DNA of 64,000 nucleotides, taken from contig NZ_JAJQQP010000005.1 in NCBI RefSeq assembly GCF_028994805.1, forward strand, positions 248,001 to 312,000, read 5' to 3'. Below are positions 58,601 to 64,000 of the stretch, one piece after another (within the stretch, counting starts at the first letter, position 1; each line of letters opens with the position of its first letter). The notes below the pieces were generated by a model. The model had not been told where the DNA came from and made no database searches. It was given only the letters and a program-made list of their open reading frames with translations. The translations under genes and the position numbers were made by a program. The stretch is from Promicromonospora iranensis (lineage in GTDB: Bacteria > Actinomycetota > Actinomycetes > Actinomycetales > Cellulomonadaceae).

Positions 58601-59935
58601 GGCGACGGGCCCTTCACGCTCGCGGTGCAGTGCACCCTGGACGAGGACGGCGAGGGAGCCGGCGAGGCACGTGCCGTGTACGACGGCACGGTCACGCTCG
58701 GCGCCGCCGGACCACTGACGGCGCAGGTCCCCGACCTGCCGACCGGCGCGGTCTGCACGGTGACGGAGCCCGACGACGCGGGCGCCACCTCCACGACGAT
58801 CTCGCCGGAGCAGGTCACCGTCGGCTCGGACGACGTCGTCGAGGTCACCGTGACCAACACGTTCGACGTCGGAGCGGTCACCGTCGACAAGGTGCTGGCC
58901 GGGGAGGGCGCCGAGCTCTACGGCTCGGGGCCGTTCGAGGTGACCCTCGCCTGCACGTTCGACGGCGAGCCGGTGTCCGTCCCCGGCGGCGCGGCCCGGG
59001 AGCTCGTGCCGGGGGAGCCGGTCGTCTACGACGGGCTGCCCGTGGGGGCCGAGTGCGTCGCCACCGAGACCGCGACCGGCGGCGCCACCTCGACGACCGT
59101 CTCGGCCGTGGGCGACGGCGGCACGGGTGATGACGGCGCGGGTGACGACGGCGAGCCGGGTGCAGTGGTGGTCCCGGCCGGCGACCCGGCGGCGATAGCC
59201 GTCACCAACACGTTCGACGTGGGAGAGGTCCGGGTCGTCAAGACCCTATCCGGCCCGGACGCCGCCGACCACGAGGGCGACGTCTTCACCGTCGAGCTGG
59301 CCTGCACGCAGGACGTCGACGGCGTGGAGCGGGACGTCGAGATCCCGGGTGGCCCGGCGCGGACGCTGTCCGCCGACGACGACTGGGTCGCCGTGTACGC
59401 GGACCTGCCGCAGGGGGCGACGTGCCAGGTCACCGAGACCGACGCGGGCAGCGCCGACAGCGTGACGATCGTCGTCGACGGGACGACCACCGAGACGGAC
59501 CCGGCCGACGGCGACCCCTGGTCGGCGGAGTTCGACCTTCCGGTGGGTGACGACATCTGCCGCCCGGTGGACGTGACCAACACCTGGTTCGCCTCTACCG
59601 ACGCCACCACCACCGCGAGCAACGGCCTCGGCGGACTGGCGGGCCTGGGCCAGACGGCGGGCGCGGACCGCAGCGCGCTCCCCGACGAGTGCCGCGACCG
59701 GGGCGACGGGTCGGACCCGGGCGACGGGCCCGACCCGGCACCCGGGCCAGGCCCCGGTGACGGGCCCGGTGCCGGCGGGCCGGACGGTCCGGCGACCGAT
59801 CCCGGACCGGGCACCCTGCCGCGGACCGGCGCCGATGCGCTCGTCACCGCCCTGCTCGCTCTGCTCTTCCTCATCGCCGGCGGCACGGCAGTCACGGTGA
59901 GCCGTCGGATGCGGGGCGGATCTCGTGCCCGCTGA
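52619..59935 (+). CDS. Giant LPxTG cell-wall-anchored repeat protein (DUF11/DUF5979 type)
   Basis: A 2438-residue surface protein. A signal peptide (~40 aa) is followed by six or more ~150-residue beta-sandwich modules resembling DUF11-type repeats, several starting with a motif like KSFDPA or TKSIAPEG. Five DUF5979-like modules follow at about 1750, 1850, 1978, 2084 and 2201. Each has a VVK or LAK start, a paired Cys pattern (C...GxxC) and a terminal VTNTFDVG-type linker. A Pro/Gly/Asp-rich wall-spanning segment precedes the sortase signal LPRTG (about 2400), a hydrophobic helix and a basic tail. Probably an adhesin or structural surface fibre. No sortase gene lies nearby. Confidence 0.9.
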   Translation: MAERVVGGAAHGRRGPVRRLRRGLAALGATAVLLPLALMTAPPAAAAQWGISKEEVSSGPYQPGDEVQFVITVSCSDPNAVPCANAVLTDGLPDGLELVSASIQSGPAGGQIDVDTEADTVTATWPSMPNGGQGQVFVTAQVDPDLPYSQDGVPITNTATVSADNAPAASSDATVTPVVPLLLASETTKSIAPEGAIAGPGTAATMTLSATNTSNDPVDELVVQDPADPTADPTAEPSPFTYLAYTGTGDVTLPPNADTVTQEYWDGTQWLPLDDAVDPAAVQGVRYTFSGDIQPGATATIPVEVEQRETVTELTEATTVTNDVSSYVVHGDDESEPVTAEDTYVITPPDNSVTASKSFDPATVSAGASTTVTLAATSTGDPTTSLTITEPSPGTPSPFEGDDPLTFTGFGPSGDGTGIQWPADADSATVTFTCADGTTPSQGTTTVGTLPGPPAGCVVVGFSIEFTGAIVTGGAASVPFTADTDPDQTVEDVTHTNQITAEIPHAADTATADLVTLDDRLATQTDKIISPSTVPAVPGQSVVVELPTQLLPFGPDGSTTSANQVVIQDPTDPADPGEFWANFDATSVRTTDVPDGATLTVSYWDGTAWVPAPGCGPFTGPQTVSCDLPEGADGVQFVYESEDGFPPGTSFQPNITAAYDGPTDRDDPIANCAASSASSGTVDPTAPAEGCDTVDPFPVDGTGDLDIVEKSFLGGDPPTVLARSEDQVTAQIAWSTDGFAGVDPMVLTDIADPAGTDVADSFYDAFDLVRVEPVDDSVDPLIRYDQVESVELFVDGAWVEAAGDPCPEACDGTFPGYTLSAEERASATSVRLTYVESPSRTGGGDPTTPQPGDGVARSTLGDGRHLQLTFQVRDDRRSTGEPVLGSTNGTVYNTADPGLVNNTVEAAATFEDETFTDRDGADVLIIDRPINVIVDKEWTGGPVSVPPADTPARFYPSTTVTIRGTNESLARVDQLRLVEPGLEGSGEVQVEDGTEPFDAFTLRGITITPPGGTETTTVTLTSDDGSTAELSEAEAEALAAGDLADVVGVEVAFDGRIAADATGTTDLTLQLRELDRYTGEPVTVADHSPVPDTAAAQVTDPGGTVDDSPLAWDDAEMALQQPGIGVEVSKSFDPAQVVEPGTGPVRMTLSGTPEGPSRTVEMVLTDDEPRFWNQYDFVGFADPTLAEPIQQVQVDAFTGGIFTDDGNGDGDGVTVTGGDWVTGTSSATFALPDGVAPEDVQGLRFTFTRTDGSIWENPASPTQSVPMDVERRDELRTGGPVLPDLAANPPAPGEAEPGVATNEVDGTTTGADLVVDPETGELVPVSAAGSAEAQVTYVHAENGVEIVKDFDGTVSDGTEAPNAVFPMNITITNTGNRPIVDPVVTDPMPTDAGGSQLRLADVDAPYSYALTGAAPDPASGPALPTDPAEVTVDRTGDLENLEFTFPEGSVLEVRQTYTITVQVQFRVDLPAETVVENTAGVTGDRPWDECVSRLDEETGACEADADVTSVPAGVLAQSKVVKATNDDELDVIVDPAADPDTECLPDADGYYAYPCTPVIAPGHDETWQVRIDNRGNLPITKVVSYDRLPVPGDTGSYADSERGSQWQPILTNDSPPELVHAPPGAEATFSYTTATDYCMDDIDDPRAEPVCPTDDPASGWVELTGSESEDLYETITALKAVVTLTEENPLQPGEFVAFEGTTTTPAVAPEAGNESIAYNSAAASGVVQAPEGPRNMLPTEGTKVGVAAATGSLEVVKQVTGEGAGYAPDTFDMEVECTSAIGSWVETQLEPVPITVSPDEPATVTNLPYGAECTVTEDPDGGQTELVVGSVTIGQEPEITTLTAVNRYDLASLELAKEVVTDAVDQDGEPVPYGPFEVTVDCTFLGDPVYAAGYGPDQPMVVTLEDGDVTVLEGLPAGAGCTATETGTGGAASVEVTVTHDGEEPVVTEGPEATTEVTPDASGESTTEVAFTNQFDVGAIELAKVVDGEGAEMYGDGPFTLAVQCTLDEDGEGAGEARAVYDGTVTLGAAGPLTAQVPDLPTGAVCTVTEPDDAGATSTTISPEQVTVGSDDVVEVTVTNTFDVGAVTVDKVLAGEGAELYGSGPFEVTLACTFDGEPVSVPGGAARELVPGEPVVYDGLPVGAECVATETATGGATSTTVSAVGDGGTGDDGAGDDGEPGAVVVPAGDPAAIAVTNTFDVGEVRVVKTLSGPDAADHEGDVFTVELACTQDVDGVERDVEIPGGPARTLSADDDWVAVYADLPQGATCQVTETDAGSADSVTIVVDGTTTETDPADGDPWSAEFDLPVGDDICRPVDVTNTWFASTDATTTASNGLGGLAGLGQTAGADRSALPDECRDRGDGSDPGDGPDPAPGPGPGDGPGAGGPDGPATDPGPGTLPRTGADALVTALLALLFLIAGGTAVTVSRRMRGGSRAR

Positions 59936-59972
59936 AGCCAGTCCGTCCACCCATCTCGCCCTGGAGGTTCCT

Positions 59973-60434
59973 ATGTCATCTTCCCTGTCATCTTCCCTGT
60001 CATCGTCGTTCGGTCCCGTCGAGCTCGTCGCACTCGCCTTCGACGCGCCCCGGATCCCGCCGCCGGTCGCCCGAGCGGTGCTCGAGGTGGCCGGGACCGG
60101 CGCGGTCACCCTGCTGGACCTCGCCGTCGTGCGCCGGGGTGACGACGGAGAGCTCGTGATCCTCGAGGCCCAGGACCTCGGCGACGAGGTGGACCTCGTG
60201 GAGATCGAGCTGCCGGCGTCCGGCCTCACCGGCGACGAGGACCTCCGGGGGATCGCCGAGGCGGTCAGTCCCGGCACGTCGGTGCTCGTCCTCGCGATCG
60301 AGCACACCTGGTCCCGTCAGCTCGTGTCGGCGGCGGCCGACGCGGACGCCGACGTGATCCTGCACGAGCGGGTACCCGCCGCGACCGTCAACGAGATCGC
60401 TGACCAGGCCGAGACCGCCGGGTCCCCGGCCTGA
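59973..60434 (+). CDS. DUF6325 (DUF1269-like) protein
   Basis: A 153-residue soluble protein with an alternating alpha/beta fold: GPVELVALAFDAPRIPPPVA, then TLLDLAVVRRGDDGELVI and VLVLAIEHTWSRQLVSAA. The family is often in stress-gene neighbourhoods and may bind or shield membrane proteins; role unknown. ATG 59973 follows CTGGAGGTTCCT. Just after the start codon is a 12-bp tandem repeat encoding Ser-Ser-Ser-Leu units. Confidence 0.8.
   Translation: MSSSLSSSLSSSFGPVELVALAFDAPRIPPPVARAVLEVAGTGAVTLLDLAVVRRGDDGELVILEAQDLGDEVDLVEIELPASGLTGDEDLRGIAEAVSPGTSVLVLAIEHTWSRQLVSAAADADADVILHERVPAATVNEIADQAETAGSPA
59976..60005 (+). repeat. In-frame 12-bp tandem repeat after the DUF6325 start codon
   Basis: Two perfect copies of TCATCTTCCCTG (59976-59999) are followed by a partial third copy TCATCG. 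It encodes Ser-rich residues immediately after Met. Confidence 0.9.
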
Positions 60435-60509
60435 CCTCTTCCCACCGCCATCCCACCGGCAACTCACCGCCATCCACCGCCACCGACCACCCATCGAACG
60501 GAGCCCCAC

Positions 60510-60857
60510 ATGTCTCCCCTCCGACGCTTCGGCAGGCCAGGCCTTCTCGGCACCGCCGCACGTACCGCCGTCATCGCCGGGACCGCCCAGGCCACGGCCG
60601 GAGCGGTCGGCCGCCGCCAGGCCAACCGCTCCCAGCAGCAGTACGAGGCCCAGCAGTACGAGGCCCAGCGGTACGGGGCTGCGCAGCAGGCCCCGCCGCC
60701 CGTCGCGCCGCCCGCGCCGCAGCAGCCGGCGCCCGGTCCCGCGGCCCACTCGAACGACGAGCTGCTCGCCCAGCTGACCCAGCTCGGCGACCTGCACGGG
60801 CAGGGCGTGCTCACCGACGCCGAGTTCGCCGCGGCCAAGGCGAAGCTGCTGGGCTGA
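60510..60857 (+). CDS. SHOCT domain protein
   Basis: A 115-residue protein: a hydrophobic stretch near residues 12-35 (LLGTAARTAVIAGTAQATAG), a Gln/Tyr/Ala and Pro-rich linker, and a C-terminal SHOCT domain (DELLAQLTQLGDLHGQGVLT, then FAAAKAKLLG). SHOCT domains are short oligomerisation or membrane-association modules. ATG 60510 follows GGAGC. Member of the small envelope-protein cluster; exact role unknown. Confidence 0.85.
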   Translation: MSPLRRFGRPGLLGTAARTAVIAGTAQATAGAVGRRQANRSQQQYEAQQYEAQRYGAAQQAPPPVAPPAPQQPAPGPAAHSNDELLAQLTQLGDLHGQGVLTDAEFAAAKAKLLG

Positions 60858-60873
60858 CCGACGCCGCGGTGCT

Positions 60874-60924
60874 GCCGCCGTCGGGCCCACAACTCACCCG
60901 AGGTGGGTGAGGCCGGACGGCGGC
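60874..60924 (+). terminator. Long imperfect hairpin downstream of the SHOCT gene
   Basis: The outer stem GCCGCCGTC / GACGGCGGC (60874-60882 and 60916-60924) encloses a second stem CTCACCC / GGGTGAG (60893-60899 and 60905-60911). No T-run follows. Confidence 0.55.
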
Positions 60925-60989
60925 GCCCGGGGGACCGTGCAGACAGGGCCCCACGGGGCGACCAGCATCGAGGGCAGAGAGGCGTGGAC

Positions 60990-61394
60990 ATGAGACGGAC
61001 AACAGGTGTCCTGGTCGGGCTGATGATCGTGGCGACGGCCGGGTGCTCCGGCGAGACACCGGAGGAGAACACGCAGGAGGCGTGCAGCGCGGCCGAACAG
61101 CTCACCGTCGCGCTGGACAACTTCGACATGACGCTGTCGCCGGGCGCCACGGTGGACGAGGTCCGGGACGCCCGGGACACCGTCCGCGAGGCGTGGCAGG
61201 AGCTGGACGCCGCGGCGGACGACGTCGCCCAGGACCGCGGTGAGGCGCTCGACGAGGCGTGGGAGGACTTCGAGCAGTCCGTCGAGGACGTCAACGGGGA
61301 CGCGACCATCAAGGACGCCGCAGATTCCCTCCGGGACGACGCCGTGGAGGTCCAGCAGGCGCGCGACGCCCTGGCGGACGACCTCGGCTGCTGA
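60990..61394 (+). CDS. Small acidic lipoprotein, hypothetical
   Basis: A 134-residue protein with a short signal peptide ending in lipobox TAGC-S (about residue 19), so it is probably lipid-anchored outside the membrane. The mature part is acidic and almost entirely helical, with repeated Asp/Glu/Ala heptads and two Cys (one near residue 32, one C-terminal) that may form a disulfide. ATG 60990 has GAGAGGCGTGGAC upstream. Function unknown. Confidence 0.75.
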   Translation: MRRTTGVLVGLMIVATAGCSGETPEENTQEACSAAEQLTVALDNFDMTLSPGATVDEVRDARDTVREAWQELDAAADDVAQDRGEALDEAWEDFEQSVEDVNGDATIKDAADSLRDDAVEVQQARDALADDLGC

Positions 61395-61419
61395 GCGATC
61401 GACAGCGGGGGGCGGAGCC

Positions 61420-62106
61420 ATGTCGGACGACGGACGGTCGGAGGAAAGACGGTCGGCCGAGGGACAGCCGGCCGAGAAGCGGGAGAGCGACGGGCGGTCG
61501 GCGCTGGTGGAGAACATCGCCGTCGCGCTGCTGGCGATCACCGCCGTGCTCACCGCGTGGAGCGGGTTCGAGGCGAGCAAGTGGAGCGGGGAGATGTCGA
61601 TCTCGTTCTCCAGGGCGTCGACCCAGCGCATCGAGGCCACCCGTGAGGCGACGAGGGCCGAGGCGGCGCGCGCGGTGGACCTGCAGGTGTTCGGCATCTG
61701 GCTCGAGGCGACGGCGGAGAACAACCGCCCGCTGGAGGAGTTCGCCCGCGAGCGCTTCACCGACCACTTCGCGCCGGCGTTCGACGAATGGCTCGAGGCG
61801 CGTCCGCTCCGGAACCCGGACGCGCCGCGCAGCCCGTTCGCCCTGGACAGCTACGTCCCGCCGGGCGAGGTCGAGGCGGCCCAGGCGGACGCCCGCGCCG
61901 ACGAGTACTTCGCCGACGCGCTGGCCGACAACCGGCGCGGGGACAACTACACCCTGCTGACGGTGCTCTTCGCGCTGGTCCTGTTCTTCGGGGCGCTCTC
62001 CAACCGGTTCGGGTCCCCGCGCAAGTCCTGGCTGATCCTGGCCGGGGCGGTCGTCCTGCTGCTGGTCGGCACGGGCTTCCTCATCGCATTCCCGAAGATC
62101 ATCTGA
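61420..62106 (+). CDS. Membrane protein, hypothetical
   Basis: A 228-residue protein: an Arg/Glu-rich start; one helix near 30-52 (LVENIAVALLAITAVLTAWS); a helical soluble region of about 110 residues rich in Ala/Arg/Glu that includes AENNRPLEEFARERFTDHF; then two adjacent helices at the C-terminus (LLTVLFALVLFFGALSNRF and LILAGAVVLLLVGTGFLIAF). The overall pattern suggests a small oligomeric membrane protein. ATG 61420 follows GGGGGGCGGAGCC. Convergent with the AI-2E family gene. Function unknown. Confidence 0.7.
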   Translation: MSDDGRSEERRSAEGQPAEKRESDGRSALVENIAVALLAITAVLTAWSGFEASKWSGEMSISFSRASTQRIEATREATRAEAARAVDLQVFGIWLEATAENNRPLEEFARERFTDHFAPAFDEWLEARPLRNPDAPRSPFALDSYVPPGEVEAAQADARADEYFADALADNRRGDNYTLLTVLFALVLFFGALSNRFGSPRKSWLILAGAVVLLLVGTGFLIAFPKII

Positions 62107-62118
62107 CGCCGGAGGCCG

Positions 62119-63276
62119 TCACGGCGCGCTGGTGGTGCCGGTCTCGCGCGCGGCGTCGCGCCGCCGTCGGACCGGGTCCTGCAGCATGTGGGACTCGATG
62201 AGCGTGTGCCGGCGCAGGTAGGTGTTGGCGGTCGCCTGGATCGTGGCGGCGACCGGCAGCGCGAGGAACGCGCCCAGCGCGCCGAAGAGGGCGCCGAAGC
62301 CCAGCACGGCGACGAAGCTCACGGCCGGGTTCATCTCCAGGGCACGTGCAGAGACCTTGGGGGAGAAGTACAGGTTCTCCAGCTGTTGGTAGGCGATCAC
62401 GAAGGCGAGGACACCGAGCGCCTGGGGCAGGCCCTGGGACGTCAGCGCGACCACGATGGGGAGCGCGCCGCCCAGGTACGTTCCGATCGTCGGGACGAAC
62501 TGCGACACCACGCCGACGAACACGGCGAGCGGCAGCGCGTACGGGGTGCGCAGGACGAGCAGGAAGACGAGGGTGAAGGCGCTGGAGAGCGCCGCCAGGA
62601 CGATGCGGGAGTTGATGAAGTCCGAGACCTTGACCTGGGTGATCTCCCAGAGGGTCAGGACCTCCTGCTGGCGCTCGGGGGTCAGCCAGCGGCACACCGC
62701 CGCCCGGAAGCGCGGGCCGGCCGCGAGCAGGTAGTAGGTGACCAGCAGGATGGTCAGGAGCGCGAAGAGGCCGCCGATCACGGTGGTCCCGAAGACCAGG
62801 GCGCCGCTGGCGACGTCGTTGCCGAACGTCGTCAGGATGTCGCGCACCAGGTCGCCGGAGTCCGGGATGACGACGCCGAACCGCTCGGCGGCCAGGTTCT
62901 GCACGTCCGCGTAGATGACGGGCACGTTCTCCAGGAGCTGCACGAGCTGCTGGACGAAGAGGTTGCCGAACAGTGCCAGTACCAGCGTGATGGCGCCGAG
63001 GGAGCCGCCGAGGGCGGTGGCCGCGGCGAGGCGGCGGTTCCAGCCCCGGCGCACGCACCAGACGACCACGGGGTCGAGCGCCAGCGTGAGGAAGAAGGCG
63101 ATGAGCAGGTTGACGGCGAGGCCCTGGAGGGTGTCGATCGCGTACCAGCCGAACGCGCCGAGATAGACCGCCACCGCCGCCATGAAGAGCGCCCGGGGGA
63201 GCCACCGTGGCGGACGGCGCGACGTGGGCTCGCCTCGTGCCGGCGCGGTAGTCGACGTGTCGTGTGGAGCTGTCAT
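62119..63276 (-). CDS. AI-2E family transporter (PerM/TqsA-like)
   Basis: A 385-residue membrane protein of the AI-2E exporter/permease family with about seven to eight helices. Landmarks: LIAFFLTLALDPVVVWCVRR, the amphipathic segment LLENVPVIYADVQNLAAERF, FVGVVSQFVPTIGTYLGGAL and a final YLRRHTLIESHML. The family was named for quorum-signal transport, but many members export other solutes or act in pH/Na+ homeostasis. ATG 63276 follows GAGGGAGGCGAGGGC. Last resident gene before a LuxR-type regulator. Confidence 0.9.
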   Translation of the reverse strand: MTAPHDTSTTAPARGEPTSRRPPRWLPRALFMAAVAVYLGAFGWYAIDTLQGLAVNLLIAFFLTLALDPVVVWCVRRGWNRRLAAATALGGSLGAITLVLALFGNLFVQQLVQLLENVPVIYADVQNLAAERFGVVIPDSGDLVRDILTTFGNDVASGALVFGTTVIGGLFALLTILLVTYYLLAAGPRFRAAVCRWLTPERQQEVLTLWEITQVKVSDFINSRIVLAALSSAFTLVFLLVLRTPYALPLAVFVGVVSQFVPTIGTYLGGALPIVVALTSQGLPQALGVLAFVIAYQQLENLYFSPKVSARALEMNPAVSFVAVLGFGALFGALGAFLALPVAATIQATANTYLRRHTLIESHMLQDPVRRRRDAARETGTTSAP

Positions 63277-63430
63277 GCCCTCGCCTCCCTCGTGTCGGCA
63301 GGGGGCGGCGGTCGGGCCACCCCGCCACACCGGTCAGCCAAGCCCGGGGGAGCCCTGGCATGCTCACCTGCTTCGGGTGAAGGGCCGGACCAGATCCCCC
63401 GGACGAGACCCGGGACGAGACGGCCCCGGA

Positions 63431-64000
63431 TCAGAGCAGGTGGAAGCTGCGGGCGATCTTCAGGGCCTCGCTGCGGCGGGATGCGGCGAGCTTGGTGTAG
63501 AGGCTCGACACGTGCGTCTTGACGGTGTTCTCCGAGACGAACAGGGCGGCGGCGATGTCCGCGTAGGTGGCGCCCCGGGCCAGCTCGTTGAGGACCTCTC
63601 GTTCGCGCGGGCTGAGGGCCGGCGGGGCGAGGGCCTGGCTGACCTCGTCCAGCTCGCTGGGCGTGGCGGTCATCGACGCGTAGACCGCCGTGACGTCCGG
63701 TTGCCCGGCCCTCGTGGCGGCGAGCTCGTGCAGCCATCTGGTGGCGGGTCGCTTGGTCAGCCGCTGCAGCAGGGTCTCGATGGGCGTGCCCTGGCGGGCC
63801 CAGCCGAAGAACGGCGCGGCGTTCCGGCGGGACTCGGTGACCGCGATCGCCTCGATCAGGCGCTCGTGCGAGCGGGCCGGGTCGCCCAGGGCGTCGAGCA
63901 GCTGCGCCTCGCAGGCCAGGGCGAGCGCGCGGGTGGGCGGCTGCGAGTAGGTGGCGTCCGCGGAGGCCGCCTCGAACGCGGCGACGGCGCCGCGCCGGTC
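63431..64000 (-). CDS. LuxR family regulator, MalT-like C-terminal part (5' end outside window)
   Basis: The frame is open from 63431 to the window edge with no stop, so only the last 189 residues are visible. They show TPR-like helical repeats (ALALACEAQLLDALGDPARS, RLIEAIAVTESRRNAAPFFG) followed by a LuxR-type HTH (LSPREREVLNELARGATYAD, then FVSENTVKTHVSSLYTKL). This is the C-terminal end of large ATP-dependent LuxR/MalT-type regulators. An internal ATG at 63673 is not the real start. It is transcribed toward the AI-2E gene, with 154 bases between them. Confidence 0.85.
   Translation of the reverse strand, partial: DRRGAVAAFEAASADATYSQPPTRALALACEAQLLDALGDPARSHERLIEAIAVTESRRNAAPFFGWARQGTPIETLLQRLTKRPATRWLHELAATRAGQPDVTAVYASMTATPSELDEVSQALAPPALSPREREVLNELARGATYADIAAALFVSENTVKTHVSSLYTKLAASRRSEALKIARSFHLL

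Noticed and set aside
63431-63673. An 80-residue stand-alone LuxR-type DNA-binding protein starting at ATG 63673
   Set aside because: The same frame continues without a stop to the window edge and encodes TPR-like helices joined to the HTH, so this is the end of a larger regulator.

Overview
This is 64 kb of chromosome from a very GC-rich actinobacterium. The most likely placement is order Micrococcales, in the Cellulomonadaceae/Promicromonosporaceae group. The gene order DUF4192 - universal stress protein - principal sigma factor - DUF7455 - topoisomerase IV subunit B, the strong G/C third-position bias, the GH6 cellulase with a CebR-type operator, and the LexA-type SOS box all point there. 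This is inferred from gene content; no 16S gene, tRNA, CRISPR array, prophage or insertion sequence is visible. Window edges: the DUF4192 gene begins within 31 bases of the left edge, and a MalT-like LuxR regulator runs off the right edge.

Layout. 0-9.2 kb is a housekeeping block: DUF4192, UspA, sigA, a SpoIID-domain exported protein, DUF7455, parE, and a DUF4430 lipoprotein overlapping a DUF6580 membrane protein. After a compact multi-hairpin element and two terminator-like structures, 9.5-20.9 kb is one tightly packed type VII secretion operon: two WXG100-type proteins, a 471-aa candidate substrate, two mutually similar proteins of unknown function, two LysM-like membrane proteins with a common C-terminal domain, and a 1465-aa FtsK/SpoIIIE ATPase. 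No EccB/D/E, MycP, EsaA, EssA or EssB homologue lies in the window. 21-24.8 kb holds small hypothetical genes and an SOS-box-controlled DUF222/HNH gene. 24.9-31.6 kb has a lipase maturation factor, a coupled GH13/LLM oxidoreductase pair, a divergent glycoside hydrolase and a cytochrome b561. 31.6-38.5 kb has a four-gene ABC transporter/two-component operon, a LacI regulator and the GH6 cellulase.

38.5-45.3 kb contains an NTF2-like/DUF1684 pair, an APH(6)-type kinase, and an envelope-stress island: Asp23/Gls24-family proteins with small membrane partners, CsbD, and an ECF sigma factor translationally coupled to a Gls24-domain protein that may be its anti-sigma factor. 45.3-52.6 kb has PutP, a membrane protein, a sulfatase / formylglycine-generating enzyme / HAD hydrolase operon and a DUF6069 protein. 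52.6-59.9 kb is one giant LPRTG cell-wall protein. The end carries small envelope proteins, an AI-2E family permease and the LuxR regulator.

Themes across the window: translational coupling through ATGA/GTGA overlaps; probable leaderless genes with a TANNNT box 6-8 bases before the start codon; and short tandem duplications placed at gene ends, three of them spanning the stop codon.
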